Assembly (NCBI GenBank): GCA_037833965.1
Contig: AP031359.1
Coordinates: 926,001-990,000, forward strand
Direction of reading: 5' to 3'
Length of the DNA: 64,000 nt
Source of the DNA: Marchantia polymorpha subsp. ruderalis
Lineage: Eukaryota; Streptophyta; Marchantiopsida; Marchantiales; Marchantiaceae
Position numbers and translations under genes: made by a program. The notes beneath the pieces were generated by a model. That model did not search any database, was not told where the DNA came from, and saw only the letters and a list, made by a program, of their open reading frames with translations. Shown here piece after piece: positions 25,401 through 36,502 of the stretch. Position 1 is the stretch's first letter. Every line of letters starts with the position of its first letter.

Positions 25401-28400
25401 TCCAAATGGAACATCCTTAGAGCTACGTCTCTCGATATCTGGTGGAGTGACTCGGAAAGATATCGTATCGTATTTTCTTATTTTGAAAACAAACAGTTCG
25501 ATATCTTCTCTAGACGCTTACGGTCTTCAGTTTGCCCCAATGTACGCTGGTTAGTATGTATCAACCATGACGTCCATACTACTAACCTTACCTCTAAGCA
25601 GTTGAACTCCCCATGTCAAACAGTAATTTTTTCGAAGAAACTCTCTCACAATCCCCAAGCTCTGCTGTGGCGTTTTTGCAAGCGGGTAGCACGAAATTTG
25701 TGGTTTGAGTGGAGCCGTTGGATGTGGACAATTAGAAACCAGTGGTCTCACAAACCGAGATCTAAATACTCGTCATAGCGCTTTACTGGGAATGTTTTCT
25801 AGTTACGAGAACTTACATAATATTATGTTACAGCCGCTTCAGTCTACGTTCGTACGGAATTCTATCCAGCCTTTTCCACTACCTTTCAAAATGGCCGTAC
25901 TCTCTCTCTTTTACGCTCATGCTATAAATAGTATGCGAAAAATATGGCATGAGAGTGAAGTGTACTTAAAAGTTCCGTCTGACGCCAAACCTGATTACCG
26001 AATTGTGTGCCCCATTTACTGCTTGCAACTCTTAGCTAGTTGTCACCTACCCTTCAGAAACTGTATTGATCAGTGTCACTGTTTCTTGTTATTTGTCTGT
26101 GATTCTGCTAATCGCAATGAGCGGAATTGGCATAGCTAATTAGCATTCAATGAAAACCATCCCAATTCCACGTCAAAGGTGACTAGTTCGGAAACTCATG
26201 GTGCCCAATGAGAGGCACGTAAATCTAAACCAATATAATAAAATTGCTACTTTTCAGTAGTGTTGACTTCATCCCAAGTTTCTAGGAATTCATGTAGAGC
26301 TCCAGTGTGTGTAGTTTATAGTATGTTAGGTCTTGATTGAACCTACTTGCTTTTTCGCTAATTGTGTGCTTCATTCATCTAGGCAGACTTTAATAGTACA
26401 GGTACCAAGAGTTATCCGTCTCATTATATCCAAATAGAAACGTCTTAGGAATCTTATCACCGATATCTATTTGAGACATCAGAAAGTGATATCTGTCTTT
26501 TCCTTGTCTCCGAAATACATTGGATTGTATCTGCTAACTACTGCTTCCATATCACTAATTTTTCTGTTCAGCGCCTTAGTTCCGAGTTGAAAATAACAGC
26601 CACAGCTGCAGATATATGTATTTGATAGAGTGAATGAATAGATGGACTTGGAGAAGCAAGGAACCTGGCGAATCTAGATGGAGTCAGGTGAGGGTAGAAT
26701 TATAATCTTAGCAAGTAGAATTCTGACAGATGGTAGTAGGGGTCTAAGAAACATTAGCAATAGAGGCAATCACGCTTACAGAACTGGAGGAGACAAAGCA
26801 CAGTCTGATCTCTCTATTTTCCTTTTTGGCCTGCCGACCTGCGCACTGTGTGGGAAGGAGGACTGACGTCCTATCTATAATCGATGAAATGCGGCCGTCA
26901 TTCAACGTGAGAGCGCAAACTCTAGGGAACATTGGTTTGCTTGCCCAAATTGTTTACAGATTGCAGTACGCAAACCTCCGTTATCCCTATCCAAATACAG
27001 AAAAGAAGAGGGAGTTTAAATACTATCGTATACCAGCCTGTTCCAAAACTTCCAGTTCCAATCAAAGCATATAGATCCGTAAAGAGATTGGTATGTATAG
27101 CCACTTTGGTAGTGCTCGTTTCTTGATTTGAAAAAGAGAATCTGATTTTTGGGAACATAGTCACCAATGTGAAAAACCATTATGTTCGAGAACTGTAAAG
27201 TCTTTCTTTTGTTAAGGCAAAGAAGTGTGCGGAAATCCTTAAGCCATTTCTGGCCTTCGGCCCCTTGGACTAAAGATTTTTAAGGATGCTTCTGCCTTTG
27301 TTTGTTTTCCTTGGCGCCCGCTTCTTTTCATAGGTGCCGTCATAGAAAGCCCAAAGCAGCCGTACTCTGGAGTCAGGCAGTTGAACTCTATAACCTTCAG
27401 GTGGATCAGTTCGTAAAGGTTTCTTATTTAACTATTGAACTAGTGTAGTTTATAGATTCAATATCCACTTGAAGCGAGAAGCTTCTCACTGTAGTAATCC
27501 TAGTGTCTATCTTGTCCCTAGAGAGGACAAGATACCCGTCATATTAGCAGCGTTCAGTCAGCGTGCGTGCTCTATGGTCTTCACAGGCAGGCGCACAGGA
27601 ATGAACAGATTCTCCTACTTCGACGTGGACTGCCTACTATCGACTAACCACTACGTCCATATGCTAACCCCGTCCTCAAAGTCGGGAATCTGACTGTCGT
27701 GACTTGAAAGTGCACTCACTCTCCTGCACGCGCCTGGAGCCTAATATGAAGGCGCGCGGGTCCGTCTTGCATGCAAGGGAACATCACCGCATTTGTAGTT
27801 CAAGTAGAATGGTTTGCTATAAAGAGAAGAAAATCCCTCTCAAATTTTGCACAGAATCTTTACGGTTAAGCTTAAGGATTCTTAGTGCGTGTGCGCAAAC
27901 TTGATATGCTTTATTCAACTGAGGCAGGTTCTTTGCGGGAACAATGAGTCTCCCCTCTTTCTAGTTGCAGCATGTTGCTGCCTTGTGGATTTATTTCTCG
28001 TTTGTCTACCTGCATGACTCGCTTGATTGTTGTATTGTGCTAGCAATTGTAGATTTCTTTGGGTATGTTTCTTGTACGTGCCGTGTAGTGTAGTGTTTAT
28101 CAGTCACGACTTCTGGAGTACTTTCGTTTTGGTCTGAGACTATAGACCTGCTGGGTATCGTTTTTTGTCGTCAAGCCATATCCTGCCCATCGGACCCTGC
28201 ACAGCCCAAGACGCCTCCTTTCGATCGAGACCTTGGGTCTACGTACTAGCCTTGTTGTCTCTGCAGGTCTCGCTTTTGCTACCATCTCTATGACACTTCT
28301 TGCTCATTCATGTTCGCTTCTGGAAATTTGACGGCTGATGTTCTGTTCTAGGATAGCTGTTTAGTCTTAGTCTAAGTAGTATAAAACGAATCCGATGACT

Positions 28401-28790
28401 GCGATTGTTGGGCTCATGTAACCGCACTTTCAAAGGTGTCTTCGAAGCCCTTTGATGTTCACATGTGCGTAGCTAATTGTGGTGACCTGATGTGCCCAAA
28501 CCTATTCCTCCCGTGTTCAGCCTTTCGTAAGAAGTAGGATTTTGCTTGACTGCGATTGTTAGGCCCACGTAGCTGCACTTTAGATAGCTTCTTCTAAGCT
28601 CTTCGATGTTCACATGTTCGTAGTTGGTTGTGGTGGTTGGAGGTGCCTCAACATGATGTTTCCATTTGTTTCATGTTCGCAGAATGAGACAAGAATGAGC
28701 AATCAGCAGATGGATATGGAGCAGCAGCACAGTAGGGAACTCCTTCCGTCTGCAGCTAATGGTGGAACAGCAGTTAGTGCTGCAGGTTGA
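16411..28790 (+). CDS. TIFY-CCT-GATA zinc-finger transcription factor (ZML/GATA24-25-28 type), 8 coding exons
   Basis: Exons: 16411-16881, 17322-17411, 19712-19845, 20279-20410, 22852-22966, 23193-23270, 24281-24349, 28683-28790 (TGA at 28788). Together they give 398 residues with matching phases (0,0,2,2,0,0,0) and GT-AG introns of 226 bp to 4.3 kb. Residues 1-60 are His-rich and about 100-125 strongly acidic. TIFY ([11 protein letters not shown]...[12 protein letters not shown]) spans 137-173 across intron 1. CCT ([26 protein letters not shown]) spans about 201-240. The GATA finger is C280-x2-C283-x20-C304-x2-C307 with [12 protein letters not shown]; the 20-residue loop is typical of this plant subgroup. 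The tail is Gln-rich. Nuclear DNA binding to GATA sites and TIFY-mediated dimerisation are known for the family; in Arabidopsis, ZML1/2 act in cry1-dependent light-stress responses. The first in-frame ATG is 16411, preceded by GTG and a leader. The exon-2 donor (AAG|GTGCCA) is weak. No breaks are seen. Confidence 0.94.
19090..19500 (+). repeat. Intronic repeat, copy 1 (intron 2)
   Basis: This is one of three diverged copies of a roughly 400-base segment. Shared landmarks in order are CAGTGCAGAGACC, TGCAC.TCGG, GAGTCT.TGACGGGAAT, GGTCACTGGA, TGACAGT and GGCACCTTGAGACGTA. It is non-coding and spliced out with intron 2. Confidence 0.65.
21187..21540 (+). repeat. Intronic repeat, copy 2 (intron 4)
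   Basis: The most diverged copy of the segment also seen at 19090 and 23625. It keeps CCAGTGCACCTAGAAACC, TGCACCTCAGTATCCA, GGTCACTGG and GGAGACTTACCACCTGGAC in the same order. Confidence 0.55.
23018..23047 (+). repeat. 15-bp tandem duplication with two decoy 3' splice motifs
   Basis: GAGCCGTTTGTTTCA occurs twice back to back inside the short (226 bp) intron 5. Each copy ends in a TTTCAG that looks like a 3' splice site, upstream of the acceptor that keeps frame (CACGCAG at 23192). Confidence 0.9.
23625..24000 (+). repeat. Intronic repeat, copy 3 (intron 6)
   Basis: Third copy of the segment at 19090 and 21187. It contains CAGTGCAGAGAACTATGCAC, TCGGCATCCA, GTGACGGGAATGTG, TTACTGGAGGAC and GGCACCTTTGAGATGTA. 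Confidence 0.65.
24350..28682 (+). other. Large intron 7 with no recognised gene
   Basis: This is the longest intron of the GATA factor gene (donor GTATGT, acceptor TTCGCAG). Open frames at 25365-25778 and 25705-26139 are the longest inside, but they show no domain and lack plausible gene context. Phase agrees directly between exons 7 and 8, so no extra coding exon is required. Confidence 0.6.
28397..28682 (+). repeat. ~150-bp tandem duplication ending at the exon-8 acceptor
   Basis: Copy 1 starts at 28397 and copy 2 at 28548, both with GACTGCGATTGTT and then GATGTTCACATGT.CGTAG. Copy 2 ends in the acceptor used (AG at 28681-28682). Copy 1 carries a corresponding pyrimidine-rich TTCAG at 28519-28520. 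Using the upstream site would meet a stop after about 14 codons. Confidence 0.8.
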
Positions 28791-29400
28791 TGGTGTTGTG
28801 TTAACGGCCTCGCTCGACTTGCATGGAGGATCCGGAGAGGAATCTCCGTTGTGGTCTCCTGAATCTTGTACTTCTTACAAGCAAAGTAAACGACAAGGAA
28901 GCTCTTCTTGATGAGCAACATGTTGAGCCCAGTAGCTCCTGATTAGAGACTCACGGGATTGCTTTGGAGAATCAATGCATTGGTTTACGGTCCTCATTAT
29001 GAGGGGATGGAATTGGTGCCGAGCTAGACATCCATCTGTACGGTGTTTTTAATGTCACCTACCCGTAAAGAAGTGACCACTCTTGTCTATTGGGCCATGT
29101 TCCTCTGTCCTGCTCATCCTTGCAGTCTGATGGATCTGTGTGCTAAAGATTAAGGGGCCCTCTAGCAGATGTTTTGTTCCATGTAGCTTGCCACGTCAGA
29201 TTGTTCTTCAAATCGAACAGGAGATACAAATTACGAGGCAATATAACGGATAAATCAAAGAGATTTGATCGTCTGATTTCGCTGTTGTCTCCTAGAAAAG
29301 CATGTAATTTCGCTGATACGTTGCTTGTCAATTTAATTCTGAAAGTATTTTCTTGTCGGGTAAGGCCATTCGCTCTCAAACCCTTTGGGGTCTCTGTAGA
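28791..29400 (+). other. Probable 3' UTR of the GATA factor gene
   Basis: Sequence after the stop keeps the composition of the gene. No clear AATAAA signal could be fixed, so the end is approximate. Confidence 0.35.
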
Positions 29401-30783
29401 TTGCTCTGGGTGTATCTGTTAGACCATTCCTTTGGTCCTTTTCGACCTCGAGGCACCTCCGTTACCTCGATATTTTCTTCTTGAAATTGAGTTTCTGCCA
29501 TGGTAATTGGCTATTTCCGTTTGGCCGAACGTAAGAATGGTAATCATTCGCCTATTTTGGCTCGGGAGGGAACTATTGTTATCTACTATCTGCCATTTTT
29601 ACCTGCTGAATGGTGCTTACACTGGAGCAGAGATAGGATACACGGCCAGGGTTTTTGGCTGCATGAAGTGAGGATCTCACATTCGTTTTCTTCACTAATG
29701 CTTTGAGGTGTTTTCCCTGGCTTAGCATTGGAAACAATGCCTTTTTCGGCTCACCCTTGCTAGGATAATGAAATTTGGGAATAGGAAGGAACCATAGAGT
29801 GGCTGAGCAGTGCACAATTTATGTTGAGTGAAACAGTAACTCGTCAGTAAGCGCACTGGCTGTTACTCAGCTTGTTCGACAGCATGATGTTTCCTTCTGT
29901 ACTTGTCGAGCTTTTCGTGTCTGTGCCTTCGTAATAAGCTGTTGCCTGAGACTTGTATCGTATATTGCTGCGATTTGATTTTTCGTTCTTTATGCTCGTT
30001 GATTGCGGTTGTGGTAATCCGTAGGCGTTGCAAATTATATATCAGCTCACATAGAGTACGGTGTACACTAAAGTGTGCTAGCTGTTACCACCACTGATCG
30101 TGAGACCGTAAGAACAGTCGTAGGTTCAACTTACAAAATGCTTTATAAATCACGATCGGTGTGAAACACGTGCCTTGCGCCTTGTCTATAGCAGTCAGGT
30201 CAACATTTGGACGTCGATCAAAAGTTTTTGTGAAACGAAATCACCCTTGCCTAATTTTCTCTCTGCATCACAGTAAGTTCTGATTGGTGTCCGAATATAT
30301 CATGTTAACTTGACTACAACTTTGAAGGTGCTCAAACTTATCATCAAGATGCAACAATTGTTATTTGGTTGGGTTCCACATGCACATACGTCGATATGTT
30401 GATCCGCATGTGGATCCATACTACTCATACGTCCTGACCTTTTTATCTGTATGAATTTTATACAATCTGATGGAACTCCAGGTTTTGAACCTTGAATCAT
30501 TCCTGAACGAATGAATCAAGTGAAGTGCTTCATGTTATCTAGATCTCGCGTTACTAGCCAGGGGTATTTATTTTCAACCTGATGAGAGTCTTTATTGATT
30601 GTTTTTCAAAGGTTTCATGATTTGAAGAGCTACAGAAGATCTCAATGGTCTACGTTTGCATTCCGGTGGTGACAGAAAATCACGGCCTGAAATTATTGAA
30701 GGATATGTTGTCGCGAGAGACGCCGAGGAACTTGCGCGAGTGAGGAATTTGTGCTCTCGCTGACTAAGTTTTCTTGTTGCTTA

Positions 30784-30819
30784 ACTACAACCGTCTAGGT
30801 CAACTTAGACGGTTGTAGT
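30784..30819. repeat. Perfect 14-bp inverted repeat, 8-base loop
   Basis: ACTACAACCGTCTA is followed by GGTCAACT and then the exact reverse complement. This gives a compact hairpin in otherwise featureless DNA downstream of the GATA factor gene. Confidence 0.9.
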
Positions 30820-31467
30820 ACTACTTTACAGCGTTTAGAAGATTTTGGACGCGTTGGAAATAATCCATCGTCGTATGTATGTATGTCTTTCCATTTCTAG
30901 CAATGTGCATTAAACAATTCATACTTAACCTCCGACTTTGTGGTGCTTGCGCCATAAACTAATGCCTGCCGCCACGATTTTTGCAAGTAATTGCCTACAT
31001 ACAAACCACCACCATAAGTTCTTGACAGATTGTCTCTCATATTACGTTACGTATCACCTAGCAATTCTCTATCTCATTCGGTCGTATGTTCTTTATCCTT
31101 CAATACATTTCAATACTCTCATTGATTCCGAAGTTGCCCGTTTGTTTCGGTTCCTCAAGCTACACAACATCGAGTTGGTTTGTTTGTCTTGTTGAGTAGG
31201 AACTGAAACTCATTCTTACATGTTGATGAATTCCCCGGTCTGCTTTAATTGAGGAGGTTGCTCCGGTTTGCTGCGGAAACCAGGGGACGCTTGTTGGTGA
31301 ACAAACGACGGTGAAGTTTGCGCCAGTACCTTATTCCGTTGCGTTCTTTTCAGCGGATTGGCATGTTCTTCTCTGAGCTGTTTTTTCCACATAGCATGTG
31401 GTGGACAGACGATTCACTTAGTGATAAACTAGCACTGGGTAGGTCAGCTGAATAAGCTAGCTCACGT

Positions 31468-31640
31468 AGAATCAGACGTTTCAGTTTATTTAGGAAGTGC
31501 TAATAAAATACTTCTACAGGATTGGCCTATTGGCCTATATACAACTCAGATTCTAACAATCAGACTTTTTCAGATGATTTAGGAACTGTTAATGTTAGAC
31601 AGCGTTACAGGTTTGGTCTATTGGTATATAAACAACCGAT
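31468..31640 (+). repeat. Diverged tandem duplication (~85 bp unit)
   Basis: Both halves carry AATCAGAC, TTTAGGAA, TACAGG.TTGG, CTATTGG and then a TATATA-like motif (CTATATACAAC and GTATATAAACAAC). Confidence 0.65.
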
Positions 31641-32990
31641 TTCCGTGTTGATCATTCATTCCGCATGGATTTACTGCGCACGGTTTATACGAGTCGCTCT
31701 TAAGGTACTCAATTTTCCCCTTTTTTTCATTTGGGATTATGTTTAGTAGACTGGCTGGAAAAAAAATACATTATTTAGCTGTCCACTGCATCAGTCCTTT
31801 GAAGTTTTAGTTGGCAACTTTCAGATCTGGCTGTCAAATGTCACACCAAATTGTCCTGCGAATTCTCTGCAATCCTCCATCTAAACTTATCGATATGACA
31901 AATGATTATTTGTGTAGAGGCACTGTTTCTGTTGAAATGAACTGGACGTAGAGAAGGCACGATGTATGTATATTCAGGTAAGCAATGTCACTAAGAGGAA
32001 ATGCACATAGATGTCAAAGTGTCATCACTTTGAAAACTCACTGACGACGAGGCTGGAGTGCTTCTTCAGGAGAACTTTAGTACTGCAGGAAGACCCTTAC
32101 TACACCCCAAGGTCTTGTCTCTGCATTTAATAGAAGAAGCCAAGCCAGCAATGGTCCTCTGTATGAAAGTCAGATGAGGTTAACACAATCTCTCTTACAG
32201 CTGAAGTTACTGATTTTGGTGGTGTACAGAGGACAACCTCGATCACAATGGACACGCTAGTAATAATTGTGGCAATTCAGGTTGTGATCTTCAGAACTGT
32301 CGTTACCATATCTATTAAGGGTGAGAGAGACGTTTTCTTGCAATGCCCAATGTTCTGTCTTGTGTGTATGCTGACCGTACCACATGACAATATGCCCATG
32401 CTATGGACAGAATGCCCATGTATCACCGAACCTTATCCAAAATCTGATATCTTCATATAAGTAGTTTTAGGAATAAAAGCGTCGTTCACATAAACAACCG
32501 AAGCATGCCTGAAGACTTGTCTTCAGACAACCGGGTGCAATTGAAGCGGGGTGTCTGTAGACATTATCATGTTCGATGTGTGATCGACTACTTTTATACT
32601 GCATTTTCGAGTATTTTTTTTTCTGAATGAAATGCTATCATTATTGTCAGTCACGTTTCTACAACGGTGCACACCTCGGGTCTCCTGTGTTGACATTTCT
32701 TGGGACCGGATAATTGTTTTTCAGATAAACAGCAACTTTACAGAACTCACGAAAGTGGAGATTAACGGACATTTTACTTGGTAATGCACGAAGATGACAA
32801 TATCTACTCCATTACAGTCTTATTAGTCAAATGAAAATAAATTATATTGGAGTTGACATAACGGAGTCTTAGTTCTCAAGTTAGTTCTTTGTCTTCTTTT
32901 CTTAGTTTCTTTTTCTATAGTTCAGGTTCTTTGAGTGAAGATCTTGTGATTCACTGAAAGATCTGTAACCTTACTCAAGTGAACAATCTT

Positions 32991-35900
32991 ATTTAGGTGT
33001 CCGTTTGTTCATATGAGTTTGTTTCCATATGTTTTACATAATGAAAGTTATATATAAAGGAAGGGGCTAGTTATCCTTGAGTGTGGGTTCATCATCCCTC
33101 ACCCTAGTGAACAGAGCTCTGAGATTGCTCAGAGCTATCCCTATGATTACTAGAGCTCTGTGATATAATCTATGGAGAATAAGCACAGAAATTGGGAGAA
33201 GTAATGCACATTAGTTCAGGGTGAGGATAATTAGTTGAAACACATGGATAATTATATTAAAACTATGTTGAAAATTGAATTGTCTAAACATATATGTTAG
33301 TGAGGTGAAAATGATTTTTTTTACAAAAATGTGCATATTCATGTATTGTATTTCAAGAAAGTAAACTTTGAAATAGTAAATTATCAATGATGACTCAAGA
33401 TACTTTATCATCTAAAGAATAGAATTAAAAATGTTTATTGGTTGATCAAGAATTTAGAATAGTAGGTTTCTTCATCTAACGATAATATAATGATGACGAT
33501 ATAAATATGACGCTAAACTCAATCATTGATGTGAATTCGTGAAAGTGACGATATAAATATGACGCTAAACTCAATCATTGATGTGAATTCGTGAAAGCTA
33601 CTGGAGGTTTTAAAAACATTAATCTTTGGTTGATAGATACTAAGTGTACAAATCGAATTAAGTGAGTGGTTAAGAATTTCATAAAAAAAATTCTTATGCA
33701 CCACAATAGAATTCACATGTAGCCAACTGTGCTACAATTTGATTGATTTGTACAACATTTAATCTAGTCACAAGGTAATCAATAGATCTGTAAACAACAC
33801 ATTTTACATATTGAGTTCACAACAAACTTCGCAAAAAAACTGTTATTTAGTCATAAAAATAGTGGTTCAATAATTGTTAAGTTAATCAATCAATTTATTG
33901 ATTAAATAAATAACGATAAATGAATTCTTGTTATCAATGTGATTATTTTGCAAACTCTTCAAGAAAAAAGTTTACTAAAGATACTTTTGAAACTAAAATC
34001 AAACCATAGTTAAAATACAAGAGTTTAATCAAATAAAAAAAAATACAAATTGCTTGTAAACTCTATTTGTTGTTAATTATGACTTTTTTATAGAGTCAAT
34101 TTTTTTTTGTTTCGATTGTGCAGTTTTGGAAAGTTTCTACTTTCCAAATACATTTCGGTAAAAAATACATCCATAATCAATTTTAAGCGCACAATTTGAT
34201 GCAAGTTGTCTTTCTAGTGAAAGAAAGAGCAAAAAGTGGAGTGATTCAGAGCAATCAACAATCCAAGTTGTTTATTTCTATTAACAACGGATCATTTTTA
34301 ATAATATGTCTTGGATTGATAGCAATGAAGGGCTTGGCATTTTGATCATTGGTGGTCAACATCAATAACGAGCATCAATGTCAATCAAAAGTTGATTAAA
34401 TGTGCAATCGGACCTCTAAGTGGAATTTTCAAAGCTTCATTTTTAGATGATAAAGTATCTTGAGATACAATCTTGTGATCAGCCCAATACAGTGTGAGAC
34501 GGTATTGGGTTAAACTACATGAAAAATTGTCTACTTACTATGATCATGAAATATAAGCAGACATGATGATATGATTGAGGTTTGGTGAAGCCACTAGAGG
34601 TGTTGGTTTGAGAAAAACTACTTTTACTAAGATCATATTGCATTGAGGTTTTTGAAGGTTATGCTCATATTTTTGGTCAAAAGAAAAAGGTTTTGAAAAA
34701 GGCTTTGATGTGGCAACCTGTTTTGACTTGCTATTCACGTCAAATTCACTAGAGCAACGCAGCTTGTTGTAGAGGAAAGTGAAACTATTGGAACAAATCA
34801 AAATTGAACAACTACAGATAAATGGTAAATAGATCAAGCCCGTGGGACCCAAAGGGTCAAAAGGCTAAAAAACACAATACAAACAATCCAACCCCAAACT
34901 AGGAGAGAACCAAAAGATAAATTCTAGATAAATTGTTCTAGATAAATTGTACCTATCATATCAAATAGGTTGTAATGATCTTTACTTATATATTAAACCC
35001 TAAACCCACTTATCACTTTATTATGGATGATTTTTTTATCACATTGCAAGAATAATTCAACATAAAAAATAAACTTCATAAGTGAAAATTTTTTTGGTCA
35101 TCAAATTTATAATAAAATCATTGAAAAAATCAATCTGTTATTGTATTTTTTTCTTGTTGTTCTTTATCTTGAACCTTATTAGCTTCATATACATGCCAAG
35201 TTGATGTTCAACAAAAAAGTTATCACAATTTTAATGCTCAATTAATTGCTTGATGATATAAAACTAGAAATATAATCAAATTATCTTGTATAATAAATAA
35301 ATACAAACTTAAAAATTTATAATCCGAAATTTTGTATTCAAGAAAATGGATGAATCAAAAACAAAGATTGTGAACTAGTGCTAGTTTTTTTGAATATTTT
35401 GGATCGGTGCATTTCCAACAAAACTCAAATTAATCAATTTACAAAAATCAATTGATACAAAAAAAATTACAACAAAAATTGATTACTCAAATGTTGAACT
35501 CTTTTTTTGTTTGATTGATTTGAGAATATTACAAGGAAAAAGAAAACAAAATTTATTCAATACTTATTAAATCATGCACAAATAACTAGTTAACTTCAAA
35601 GTTTTAACTGCAATTTTTGTCAAATAAAATTTGTTGATAGCTTATTACAACACTCTTTTCACTCTATTTACACTTGCAGTTTGATATTCAAACATTTGCA
35701 AAGTAGACAAACCATCATTTATTTTATTTCTACGTTATAAATTTTTTCTTTTAACTTCAATTTCAATCGCTTTTGACGACCCAAATGACCCTTAGAAATC
35801 AAAATTGCTGTGTGTTTTTTGAAAACAAAAAGACATTGATAGTAGTTTTGACCTACAACAATTTGCTCAATATTTATTGCTGCATCAAAATGATAAAATT

Positions 35901-36497
35901 CTTGCCAAACACAACAATAAAAGTTGTAAGATCAGTTTCAACATCTTTTTGGACAAAATTTTTTTTTCACAGTTTTGGATCATTTTAAAAGATAAATACA
36001 AGTTGATGATGAAGAAGTATCACCTAGATTTAGAAGATGATTGATGATCAATTGTCATTTGTTTTGTAGGATGCAAGCCTTGTAAGAAAATACCATCTTT
36101 GAACTTTGATGTTTCAATGAAGTGGAGAAAGACGTGGATTGCAAAAGAGTAGAATACACAAGCAAGCAATTGAGTAGTAAGTAGAGAGAATGGCCAAGTG
36201 AGTGAAATTAAGCGCAATCAAGGATTCAAATTTATATAAACCAATGATGAACAAACATCAATCATCTTTGCACTTCTCAAAAACCTAAACTAATTTTCCT
36301 CAAAACTTTAATCCTATCCGCCACTTTCGATGTCTCAAATCCCTAAAATTTTGAAGTTTAAATTTCTTACTTCTAAACATAGCTAACATTTTCACTACTC
36401 AAGCAACTGCATTGGAAACAATTCTAACAATCTTGCAAAACTCTTGCATAATTTAAATCTGTTGTGAAGACTTGTTTTCAACACTATTTTGCAACTT
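32991..36497. other. AT-rich decayed repeat DNA
   Basis: No gene is recognised. A TATATAAA at 33051-33058, followed by a less AT-rich leader-like stretch, resembles a worn LTR promoter, but no partner LTR or target duplication was found. A perfect 52-bp tandem duplication lies at 33494-33597. Confidence 0.45.
33494..33597. repeat. Perfect 52-bp tandem duplication
   Basis: Units 33494-33545 and 33546-33597 are identical, so the duplication is recent relative to the worn DNA around it. Confidence 0.95.
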
Positions 36498-36502
36498 ATT
36501 GT

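Larger units (their letters stand above)
29401..32990. other. Intergenic DNA, no gene recognised
   Basis: Only short open frames are present, none with a recognisable domain. A strong hairpin (30784-30819) and a tandem duplication (31468-31640) are listed separately. Confidence 0.5.

Noticed and set aside
25365-25778. 137-codon frame in intron 7
   Set aside because: No recognisable domain, and splice phase links exons 7 and 8 without it.
34544-34852. 102-codon minus-strand frame
   Set aside because: Low-complexity, AT-rich setting with no domain; likely decayed repeat.
34990-35012. Telomere-like AAACCCTAAACCC stretch (also near 48085)
   Set aside because: Only about two units, in AT-rich DNA; no array that would mark an interstitial telomere.
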